Positions 1 to 6,026 of a stretch of DNA of 9,723 nucleotides are shown here, in pieces (within the stretch, counting starts at the first letter, position 1; each line of letters starts with the position of its first letter). The DNA comes from Phycisphaerales bacterium UBA6054 (GTDB lineage Bacteria; Planctomycetota; Phycisphaerae; Phycisphaerales; UBA1924). The stretch lies in NCBI GenBank assembly GCA_002429045.1, contig DIYM01000019.1, positions 1 to 9,723 on the forward strand, read 5' to 3'. Position numbers and translations under genes: made by a program. The notes beneath the pieces are model-generated. The model had not been told where the DNA came from. It made no database searches and saw only the letters and a program-made list of their open reading frames with translations.

Positions 1-1
1 C

Positions 2-394
2 GGGCGTGTCGCCGAGGCGGGCGCCCGCACGAGCCAGGTCCTCCCGATCACCGCTCCGGGGCAGACGCTCCAGGGCTTCGTCGTGCTCGATGAGGAGACG
101 GGGCGCCGGGCGGCATGCCTGCTCGAGTCGGCGGGAGAAGGCACGCTCATCGGCACAACCTCCGACCCCGCGGATGGGCGCGCGCAAGAACTCATGATCG
201 GCCAGACGATCCGGCTCTATGACGAGGCGTGGCCTCGCCACGCCCAGATGCTGGTGATCGGCGAGATCGAGCGGATCGAGCCCAGCCCCAACCAGCCGCT
301 GCGCCGCCTGATCACGGTCCGGCCCCGTGTGGATATCCGGCGCATCTCCGAGGTCATCCTGAGGCTGCCCGCGCGATCGGACGGTGGCGGATGA
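2..394 (+). CDS. mreC: Rod shape-determining protein MreC, C-terminal part (5' end outside window)
   Basis: The reading frame is open from the first bases of the window to a TGA at 392-394, giving 130 residues with no start codon needed inside the window. The fragment opens with GRVAEAGARTSQVLPIT, which matches the MreC beta-barrel pattern in which a G-V-x-x-x-G-x-x-T-S-x-V-L core repeats in two beta domains. It ends with PLRRLITVRPRVDIRRISEV, the usual MreC finish (V-x-P-x-x-D-x-x-x-L/I-x-x-V). MreC is a periplasmic scaffold anchored in the inner membrane that links MreB filaments to the peptidoglycan synthases of the elongation machinery. The next gene, mreD, starts within its stop codon (ATGA overlap at 391-394), as expected for the mre operon; mreB would be expected upstream. 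The similarity is moderate, so the neighbour strengthens the call. The N-terminal anchor and coiled coil cannot be seen. Confidence 0.82.
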   Translation, partial: GRVAEAGARTSQVLPITAPGQTLQGFVVLDEETGRRAACLLESAGEGTLIGTTSDPADGRAQELMIGQTIRLYDEAWPRHAQMLVIGEIERIEPSPNQPLRRLITVRPRVDIRRISEVILRLPARSDGGG

Positions 395-957
395 ACCTGA
401 TCGTGCTGTGCCTGGCGTCGTGGGTGTGCTTCGGGCTCGAGGCCGCGCTACCCCCCGTGCTCGATGCGGGCTCGGGCGGTGTCCACCCCAGTTTCGTCAT
501 CCCGCTGCTGGTGTTCGTCGCGTTGCACGCCGAGACGCGGGCCGCCGTCTGGACGGCGCTCGCCCTCGGGCTGATCACCGACCTGCTCAATCCCGTCACG
601 CTGATCGACGGCGGCGCGGCTGTCATCCCCGGGCCCCACGCGTTGGGCTGCCTGCTGTGCGCCCAGCTGGTGATCGCCAGCCGGGGCGTGGTGATCCGCC
701 ACAACCCGCTGACGCTCGTCGTGCTCTCCGTCCCTGGATCGCTGGTCGCGTCGATCGTGGTCGTATCGGTCATGGGCGTCCGGACGCTGTTCGACGACAC
801 CGTGCACTGGAGCGGCACGAACGGGCTGGTGACCGGGTTCTGGTCGGCGCTGTACACATCGCTGAGCGCGCTGGTGATGAGCTTCCCGCTGTTCGCGGCG
901 GCGCCGGTCTTCGGCTTCCAGCACCCGCACACGCAACGGTTCTCACGCAGGGAATAG
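391..957 (+). CDS. mreD: Rod shape-determining protein MreD
   Basis: This gene encodes a 188-residue integral membrane protein. Hydrophobic segments lie at about residues 3-20, 34-47, 52-66, 83-98, 105-128 and 146-175, giving five or six membrane helices, close to the size and topology of MreD. The motif GLITDLLNP at residues 60-68 matches the conserved G-L-x-x-D-L-x-x-P stretch of the family, and the short tail is charged (QRFSRRE). MreD works with MreC, RodA and PBP2 in lateral wall synthesis. The ATG at 391 is chosen because it overlaps the mreC stop in an ATGA arrangement, which suggests translational coupling; the purine-rich GGTGGCGG just before it may also help. The same frame stays open upstream to 229, but that part lies inside mreC. 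MreD sequences are poorly conserved, so the call rests on topology, motif and position. Confidence 0.85.
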   Translation: MNLIVLCLASWVCFGLEAALPPVLDAGSGGVHPSFVIPLLVFVALHAETRAAVWTALALGLITDLLNPVTLIDGGAAVIPGPHALGCLLCAQLVIASRGVVIRHNPLTLVVLSVPGSLVASIVVVSVMGVRTLFDDTVHWSGTNGLVTGFWSALYTSLSALVMSFPLFAAAPVFGFQHPHTQRFSRRE

Positions 958-983
958 AGCCCGAGCCCCCGCCGCCGCCACGC

Positions 984-989
984 TAGACT
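984..989 (+). promoter_or_regulatory. TAGACT -10 element for a leaderless GlmU-like transcript
   Basis: The hexamer TAGACT (TANNNT pattern) ends 8 bases before the ATG at 998. Transcription normally starts about 6-8 bases after a -10 element, so the mRNA would begin at or next to the A of ATG. No Shine-Dalgarno sequence is visible between it and the start, and there is no recognisable -35. The surrounding bases are almost all G and C, so the hexamer stands out. The same hexamer lies in the same place before prmC. Confidence 0.55.
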
Positions 990-997
990 GCCCCACT

Positions 998-2266
998 ATG
1001 CCCACGCCCGCGATCCTGTTCGACGACGCCAAGGGGCTGCTGAGCCCGCTCACCGACCTGCGCGCTTCGTTCGAGATCCGGACCGGCGCCCTCACGACCG
1101 CCGAGCGCCTCGTGGCGGGGATGGACATCGAGTTGGTCGGCGCCGTCGTGCCCCAGACGATGGTCGAACTCATCGAAGAGTCGTCGCCCGTCCCGGTCAA
1201 CCGCCCCCCCGAGCCCGACGACGACGCCGAGGTCCTGCTGATCAACGGGCGCTGCCCGCTGCCGCTGGACGCGATCGGGAACCTGAAGCTCGGCGAGGTC
1301 GCGATCGAGCGGTCATCCAACGACATGGTCGCGGTGCGCCTGACCAACGCCGGCGTCCGGGCCCTGCTGACCGGCGGGAACCCGGACATGCAGACCGTCG
1401 AGATCGAAGACGAGGTGCTGCTCGCGCGCCCCTGGTCCTGGCGGGCGTTCCGGGACCGCTGCCTGGCGTGGGACCTGGACCACCTCACCGAGCGCATGCC
1501 CAAAGCCCCCGCGGCCGAGGGCGTGCAGCGGCTCGGGCAACTCCCGATCTGTGTCCACCCGTCCGCGACGGTCGCACCGACCGTCGTGCTCAACGCCGAG
1601 GACGGCCCGATCGTCATCGACGAGAACGCGGTGGTCCGCCCCGGCGCGATCATCACCGGGCCGGCGTACATCGGACCCGGGTCGACGGTGCTCGAGCACG
1701 CGCTGGTCAAGGCCCGGACCGCGATCGGGCCGGTGTGCAAGGTCGCCGGCGAGGTCGGGGGCACCGTCTTCCAGGGCTACGCCAACAAGGGGCACGCCGG
1801 GCATCTGGGCGACAGCTGGATCGGCGAGTGGTGCAACCTCGGCGCCGACACCACCAACTCCAACCTGCTCAACACCTACACCGAGATCACCGCCCGGGCG
1901 ACCGCAGACAGCAAGATGGAGAAGACCGGGCAGACGTTCCTCGGCGTGACCATGGGCGACCACGCCAAGACCGCGATCGGCACCCGCATCATGACCGGCG
2001 CGATCGTGGGCACGGGCGTGATGCACGCCGCGTCGACGCCGATCAGCGGCACGTCCAAAGCCTTCGACTGGGTGACCGACGCGGGGACCAAGACCTACCG
2101 GCTGGGCAAGTTCGTCGAGGTCGCGATGGCGGTGATGCAGCGCCGCGGCGTGACCCAGTCCCAGCCCTACGCCCGCCGCCTGACCGTACTGCACGAGACG
2201 GTCACGGGCGAGGCCGCGTTCGACTGGCCTGGCAAGGACACGAGTCATTTGGCATCGCAGAAGTGA
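998..2266 (+). CDS. GlmU-like putative sugar nucleotidyltransferase / acyltransferase (alternative GlmU type)
   Basis: The gene encodes 422 residues. Residues 1-~165 begin ILFDDAKGLLSPLTDLR followed by an F-E-I-R-T-G-A-L-T-T-A-E-R stretch, the signature of the alternative nucleotidyltransferase domain (NTP_transf_4 type) typified by Bacteroidetes GlmU-like proteins. The classical GlmU loop (L-A-A-G-x-G-T-R-M) is absent. LINGRCPL (81-88) probably sits where GlmU has its metal-binding Y-G-D loop. Residues ~185-345 are hexapeptide repeats of a left-handed beta-helix. They include HAGHLGDSWIGEWCNLGAD (266-284), which resembles the GlmU acetyltransferase region A-G-H-L-x-Y-L-G-D-x-x-I-G-x-x-x-N-I-G-A, so the catalytic histidine and the asparagine region look preserved. 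The probable role is making UDP-GlcNAc or a related UDP-sugar for the cell wall, in the cytoplasm. It follows mreCD after a 40-base gap with its own putative promoter. The start is fixed by that TAGACT element and by the conserved N-terminus. Real substrates are unknown. Confidence 0.8.
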   Translation: MPTPAILFDDAKGLLSPLTDLRASFEIRTGALTTAERLVAGMDIELVGAVVPQTMVELIEESSPVPVNRPPEPDDDAEVLLINGRCPLPLDAIGNLKLGEVAIERSSNDMVAVRLTNAGVRALLTGGNPDMQTVEIEDEVLLARPWSWRAFRDRCLAWDLDHLTERMPKAPAAEGVQRLGQLPICVHPSATVAPTVVLNAEDGPIVIDENAVVRPGAIITGPAYIGPGSTVLEHALVKARTAIGPVCKVAGEVGGTVFQGYANKGHAGHLGDSWIGEWCNLGADTTNSNLLNTYTEITARATADSKMEKTGQTFLGVTMGDHAKTAIGTRIMTGAIVGTGVMHAASTPISGTSKAFDWVTDAGTKTYRLGKFVEVAMAVMQRRGVTQSQPYARRLTVLHETVTGEAAFDWPGKDTSHLASQK

Positions 2267-2562
2267 TTCAGTGGATTGCCAGCATCCTCCTGCTTTCGTT
2301 CGGCCTAACGATTGTGGTATTGAATCCGATCGCTGGCTTGCACTGCCGTAATCGCGGCAGGAGCTACTCGTGGATCCCCTTCATCGGCGGTGTCGCTTTG
2401 TTCGGGAGCGTCATGCTACTTCCAGTATCCACTTGGATTCCTCGATGGCTCGCCGCCGTCATTGCAATGTGTCTCCACGCGACCATCTCGATCATGCTGC
2501 CGATACTGCTTTGGAAGCTCATGTGTCACTCTCTCGTAGAATCCTCAGGCGAGGCAGGCTAG
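2263..2562 (+). CDS. Small three-helix membrane protein of unknown function
   Basis: I cannot assign a named family. From a GTG at 2263 that overlaps the TGA of the preceding gene (GTGA), the frame encodes 99 residues ending in TAG. Three hydrophobic segments lie at about 3-22, 38-56 and 63-85. Between the first two is a loop of basic and polar residues, CRNRGRSYSWIPFIGG (28-43). The Y-S-x-I-P-x-x-G-G pattern recalls small polytopic proteins annotated as hypothetical or immunity-like in many bacteria; this is a memory-based resemblance, not a search result. It would act in the inner membrane. The stop-start overlap suggests translation by reinitiation from the GlmU-like message. Its base composition is lower in GC than its neighbours (31 of 60 bases in 2281-2340 are G or C, against 45 of 60 in 1741-1800), consistent with recent acquisition. 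The coding call rests on clean hydrophobic periodicity and on the overlap. Confidence 0.62.
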   Translation: MIQWIASILLLSFGLTIVVLNPIAGLHCRNRGRSYSWIPFIGGVALFGSVMLLPVSTWIPRWLAAVIAMCLHATISIMLPILLWKLMCHSLVESSGEAG

Positions 2563-2576
2563 CGGCAAGAGTTGAT

Positions 2577-3074
2577 TCACCTGTCACCTTCCGAGTCATG
2601 CTGCATCGAAATCGCTTCGGACCATGCCTTGTGATCACGTTCGCGGAGCACCTCCGGAAACGGCTCAGGTCCGTAGGCGTTCCGGTAGAGCTGACAGGAG
2701 TTCGCTCGCTCATACCGCTTGCCGCACTCCGGGCAGCGACCCGAATCCGGGAGGTCTGTCAGCGGGTAGCGACACCACGGGCAGAGAAACCAGTCGTGCT
2801 CCCGGCACACCCGCTCGGTGTGCAAGCGGATGCGGATCGGGATCAACCACGTCGTAAGCCAAATGATAACTGATACCGGCAGGAGGATGCTCACGGCGTT
2901 GGCCGTCAACAACCCACCAGTGAGCCATTCAATGTACCGCCCACCGAACCAGCCGATGACGCCGGCTGGCAACAGGAACGGACGGAGCATACCGACGGCA
3001 AATCGAACGCCCTTGCATGGATCGATCTGGCGATCTACCAAGCGCTTGAGCAGTTTTTGGTCGGCAGCGTCCAT
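2577..3074 (-). CDS. Membrane protein with C-terminal zinc ribbon, function unknown
   Basis: The product is 165 residues from the ATG at 3074. The N-terminus is charged (MDAADQKLLKRLVDRQIDPCKG). Two hydrophobic segments follow at about 24-46 and 56-80, then a cytoplasmic-type zinc ribbon with CPWC at 98-101 and CPEC at 114-117, separated by R-Y-P-L-T-D-L-P-D-S-G-R. This ribbon style (CPxCxYPLTxLPxxxxCPECG) is frequent in small planctomycete membrane proteins with no assigned role. An in-frame GTG at 3095 could add seven residues, but ATG 3074 is preferred because TACGAT ends 7 bases before it. The gene converges on the 2263-2562 gene with 14 bases between their stops, and diverges from polA. 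Like its neighbour it has lower GC (31 of 60 in 3001-3060). The four cysteines make it a real protein; the ribbon could bind zinc for protein or nucleic acid contacts, but nothing here decides which. Confidence 0.75.
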   Translation of the reverse strand: MDAADQKLLKRLVDRQIDPCKGVRFAVGMLRPFLLPAGVIGWFGGRYIEWLTGGLLTANAVSILLPVSVIIWLTTWLIPIRIRLHTERVCREHDWFLCPWCRYPLTDLPDSGRCPECGKRYERANSCQLYRNAYGPEPFPEVLRERDHKAWSEAISMQHDSEGDR

Positions 3075-3081
3075 CGATCGG

Positions 3082-3087
3082 ATCGTA
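3082..3087 (-). promoter_or_regulatory. TACGAT -10 element for the zinc-ribbon gene
   Basis: Read on the minus strand, TACGAT (TANNNT) is followed by 7 bases and then the ATG at 3074. This places the predicted transcript start at or next to the start codon. No Shine-Dalgarno sequence is visible and no -35 box is recognisable. It lies back to back with the polA element at 3100-3105. The match also argues for ATG 3074 over the upstream GTG at 3095. Confidence 0.45.
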
Positions 3088-3099
3088 CGGTCCACCCCC

Positions 3100-3105
3100 T
3101 ACCAT
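3100..3105 (+). promoter_or_regulatory. TACCAT -10 element for a leaderless polA transcript
   Basis: TACCAT fits TANNNT and ends 6 bases before the polA ATG at 3112; the bases between are CGCCCG. No ribosome binding site is present. The spacing is the same as at prmC. The context is otherwise C-rich (a CCCCC run directly upstream), so the hexamer is the only plausible -10 close to the gene. Confidence 0.5.
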
Positions 3106-3111
3106 CGCCCG

Positions 3112-6000
3112 ATGAAAACCCTCTACCTCATCGACGGCTACGCCCAGTTCTTCCGCGCCTACCACGCGATCCGCAGCCGCATGACCTCGCCCGTCACCGG
3201 CGAGCCGACCAACATGACGTTCGGCTTCGTCGGCATGCTGCTCAAAGTCCTCAAGCGCGACGCCGGGCAGCTCAAGGGCGACGGCGACCCGGCGTACCTG
3301 GCCGTCGCTTTAGACATCGGCGGCGACCGCGGCACCTTCCGCTCCGGGCTGTACCCCGATTACAAAGCCAACCGCGACGCGCCGCCCGAAGACCTCGGGC
3401 CGCAGGTGGACCGGGCCCTGGACATCCTCAGGCTGCTGGGCGTGCCGGTGCTCGGCGCGGAGGGCTTCGAGGCCGACGACGTCATCGCGACGATCGCCAG
3501 CACCTACTCGGCCGACCACCCCGACATCCGCGTGCGGATCATCAGCAAGGACAAGGACCTCAAGCAGCTGCTCGGGTCCGGGTCGCCGCTCACGGAGATG
3601 TACGACGTCCACACCGACAAGCTCATCACCGAGCAGACGCTGATGGATGAAGACGGGATCCGCCCGGGCCAGGTCATCGACATGCTGGCGCTGATGGGCG
3701 ACACCGTGGACAACGTGCCCGGCGTGCCCGGCATCGGGGCGAAGACCGCGGCCAAGCTGATCGCCGAGCACGGCTCGCTCGACGCGGTGGTCGGGGCGGC
3801 CGAGTCCGGCGCGATCAAGGGCAAGCGGCGGGAGAACATCCTGGCGTTCAAGGACCGGCTGCCGCTCTCGAAAGAGCTTGTTTCTCTGCGTCACGATGTG
3901 CCCGTGCAGCTTGACCTGGAGGCCGCGAGAACCGGGGACCTGAACCTCGCCGGGCTGATGCCGGTGCTGCGCGAGCTGGGTTTCAACCGGTACCAGGACG
4001 AACTCAAGTCCCTTCTGGGCGAAACCTCGGAAGAGTCTGCAACGACCGGGCGGGGCGGATCGGCGTTCGGCACGCTCTTCGAACACACCGCGCAGGCGGC
4101 AGCCGAATCGGCGGAGGGCGACTACCGCACCGTTCGGACCAAGAAAGAACTCGATGCGCTCGTCGAGGAGATGAAGTCCGCCGATGTCGTGGCGATCGAC
4201 ACCGAGACCACCGGACTGCGCCCGATGCTGGCCGACCTGGTCGGCGTGTGTGTCTCGACAAAGGCTGGCACCGGGTATTACGTCCCGGTCCGATCGCCCG
4301 AGCCCGGGACGCATCTCGACGAAGCGACGGTCATCGGAGCGCTCAAGCCCGTGCTCGAAGACCCGTCGGTCGCCAAGGTCGGGCATAACCTCAAGTACGA
4401 TCTGAACGTGCTCCGCAACGCGGGCGTGCAGCTGGCTGGTTACCTTCCTTCCCATGAGCAGCCTGCCGCGGGCGATACCATGATCGCCAGCTACGTGCTG
4501 GACGCTTCGCGATCATCGCACTCGATGGACGCGCTCGCGATGGCGATGCTCGGCCGCCAGAACATCTCGATCAAAGACCTCATCGGCACCGGCAAGAACC
4601 AGAAACGGTTCGACGAGGTCCCGCTCGAGCACGCCGGCCCGTACTCGGCCGAGGACGCGGACGTTACTCTGCGACTCGATCACAAGATGTCGGACGAGCT
4701 CGAAGCGATCGGGCCGCTCCGCACGCTGTACCGCGATGTCGAGATGCCATTGGTCGAGGTGCTGGCCGAGCTGGAACACAACGGCGTGCTGGTCGACCCC
4801 AAGGAACTCGACAACCAGCGAGAGCGCCTCCAGACACGCATCGACGCGATCACCAAACAGATCGACGATGCTTCGCTGGACGCCATCGATCGGGCCTTCG
4901 ATCTCAACAGCCCCAAGCAGCTTTCCGAAGCGCTGTTCAACGCACCCGAGCACGAAGAGAAGCCCGGGCTGGGGCTCAAGCCGATCAAGAAGACCAAGAC
5001 CGGCTTCTCGACCGATGCCGAGGTGCTCGAGAAGCTCGCGTCCGACCCCGAGATCGAGACCGAGATCCCCACGCTGATCCTTGAGTACCGCCAGCTGACC
5101 AAGCTGGTCAGCACATACCTCGCGGCGCTCAAGGACGAGATCCACCCGGAGACCCGGCGGATCCACGCGAGTTTCAACCAGACCGTCGCGATCACCGGTC
5201 GCCTGAGTTCGTCGGACCCGAACCTCCAGAACATCCCGATCCGCACGGACATCGGGCGCGAGATCCGCAAGGCGTTCGTTGCGCCAGAGGGCCGCCGCCT
5301 GATCACGGCCGACTACTCGCAGATCGAACTCCGCGTGCTCGCGCACCTATCCGAAGACGAAGCTCTGATCGATGCGTTCCGCGCCGGCGAGGACATCCAC
5401 CGAGCGGTCGCCGCGCAGATCCACAGGGTCGAGCTCGGAGATGTCACCCGCGAGCAACGCTCGGGTGCGAAGATGGTGAACTTCGGCATCGTGTACGGCG
5501 TCACGCCCTTCGGGCTCGCGCGAAGGCTCGGGGTGTCGAACGCCGAGGCCGCCGAGATCATCGATGGTTACAAAGCCCGGTTCCGCGGCATCACCACGTT
5601 CCTCGACCAATGCGTGCAGCAGGCGATCGAGTACGGCTACGTGGAAACGATGCTCGGTCGCCGCCGACCGATCCCAGAGATCGAATCGAACAACCCGCAG
5701 CGTCGGGCGTTGGCCGAGCGGACGGCGATCAACTCGGTCGTCCAGGGCTCGGCCGCGGATCTGATCAAGCTCGCGATGATCGACCTGCACCGACGCCTCC
5801 GCGACGCCGAGCCGGGCTCCGCACTCGACGGCACCAAGATGATCCTCCAGATCCACGACGAACTGGTCTTCGAGACGCCCGAAGACCGGGCCGATCCCGC
5901 GTGCACGCTGATCGTGGACCGCATGGAAGCCGCGATGGAACTCGGTGTGCCCCTGAGAGTCGATGCGAGCATCGGGCAGAACTGGTTCGAGGGCAAATGA
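3112..6000 (+). CDS. polA: DNA polymerase I
   Basis: The 962-residue protein is close to the usual PolA length and has all three domains. The 5'-nuclease (about 1-300) shows LIDGYAQFFRAYHAI, YPDYKANR (81-88), FEADDVIATIA, ISKDKDLKQLL and MGDTVDNVPGVPGIGAKTAA (195-214), so the acidic metal ligands are present. The 3'-5' exonuclease (about 335-535) keeps AIDTETTGL (D363, E365), GHNLKYD (D430) and YSAEDADVTL (Y511, D515), so proofreading looks active. The polymerase has PNLQNIPIRT (703-712), motif A ADYSQIELRVLAHLS (D734), motif B R783-K787-F791-Y795 and motif C IHDELVFE (D916, E917). It fills gaps in repair and replaces Okazaki RNA primers. The frame is open upstream to 2818, but that part is antisense to the zinc-ribbon gene. 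The ATG at 3112 is chosen because MKTLYLIDGY is the family N-terminus and TACCAT lies 6 bases upstream. Phe791 corresponds to the E. coli Phe762 position. Confidence 0.98.
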   Translation: MKTLYLIDGYAQFFRAYHAIRSRMTSPVTGEPTNMTFGFVGMLLKVLKRDAGQLKGDGDPAYLAVALDIGGDRGTFRSGLYPDYKANRDAPPEDLGPQVDRALDILRLLGVPVLGAEGFEADDVIATIASTYSADHPDIRVRIISKDKDLKQLLGSGSPLTEMYDVHTDKLITEQTLMDEDGIRPGQVIDMLALMGDTVDNVPGVPGIGAKTAAKLIAEHGSLDAVVGAAESGAIKGKRRENILAFKDRLPLSKELVSLRHDVPVQLDLEAARTGDLNLAGLMPVLRELGFNRYQDELKSLLGETSEESATTGRGGSAFGTLFEHTAQAAAESAEGDYRTVRTKKELDALVEEMKSADVVAIDTETTGLRPMLADLVGVCVSTKAGTGYYVPVRSPEPGTHLDEATVIGALKPVLEDPSVAKVGHNLKYDLNVLRNAGVQLAGYLPSHEQPAAGDTMIASYVLDASRSSHSMDALAMAMLGRQNISIKDLIGTGKNQKRFDEVPLEHAGPYSAEDADVTLRLDHKMSDELEAIGPLRTLYRDVEMPLVEVLAELEHNGVLVDPKELDNQRERLQTRIDAITKQIDDASLDAIDRAFDLNSPKQLSEALFNAPEHEEKPGLGLKPIKKTKTGFSTDAEVLEKLASDPEIETEIPTLILEYRQLTKLVSTYLAALKDEIHPETRRIHASFNQTVAITGRLSSSDPNLQNIPIRTDIGREIRKAFVAPEGRRLITADYSQIELRVLAHLSEDEALIDAFRAGEDIHRAVAAQIHRVELGDVTREQRSGAKMVNFGIVYGVTPFGLARRLGVSNAEAAEIIDGYKARFRGITTFLDQCVQQAIEYGYVETMLGRRRPIPEIESNNPQRRALAERTAINSVVQGSAADLIKLAMIDLHRRLRDAEPGSALDGTKMILQIHDELVFETPEDRADPACTLIVDRMEAAMELGVPLRVDASIGQNWFEGK

Positions 6001-6014
6001 GCGCTGATGGCTGG

Positions 6015-6020
6015 TAGACT
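6015..6020 (+). promoter_or_regulatory. TAGACT -10 element (extended, TGG before it) for a leaderless prmC transcript
   Basis: TAGACT lies between the polA stop (6000) and the prmC GTG (6027), with 6 bases (TGCCGC) between it and the start codon. TGG directly upstream forms an extended -10 (TGnTANNNT), which can replace a -35 box. There is no Shine-Dalgarno sequence. The hexamer is identical to the one before the GlmU-like gene. It would let prmC be transcribed independently although only 26 bases separate it from polA. Confidence 0.55.
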
Positions 6021-6026
6021 TGCCGC

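Noticed and set aside
971..982. GCC-type short repeat before the GlmU-like gene
   Set aside because: A few triplets of G and C only; ordinary for the base composition and too short to call a repeat.
1468..2262. Long upstream extension of the small membrane protein frame inside the GlmU-like gene
   Set aside because: The translation there is arginine-, glycine- and aspartate-rich out-of-frame sequence. Hydrophobic protein character begins only at the GTG at 2263.
2543..2554. Possible terminator stem CCTC-AGGC-GAGG at the end of the small membrane protein gene
   Set aside because: Only 4 base pairs, inside the coding region, with no T-run.
2818..3111. 98-codon upstream extension of the polA reading frame
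   Set aside because: It overlaps the zinc-ribbon gene in antisense. The family N-terminus begins at MKTLYLIDGY, and the proposed -10 lies just before that ATG.
3310..5346. Minus-strand open frames opposite polA (3310-4455 and 4513-5346)
   Set aside because: They lie wholly inside polA, encode no recognisable motif, and follow from the strong third-position GC bias of polA.
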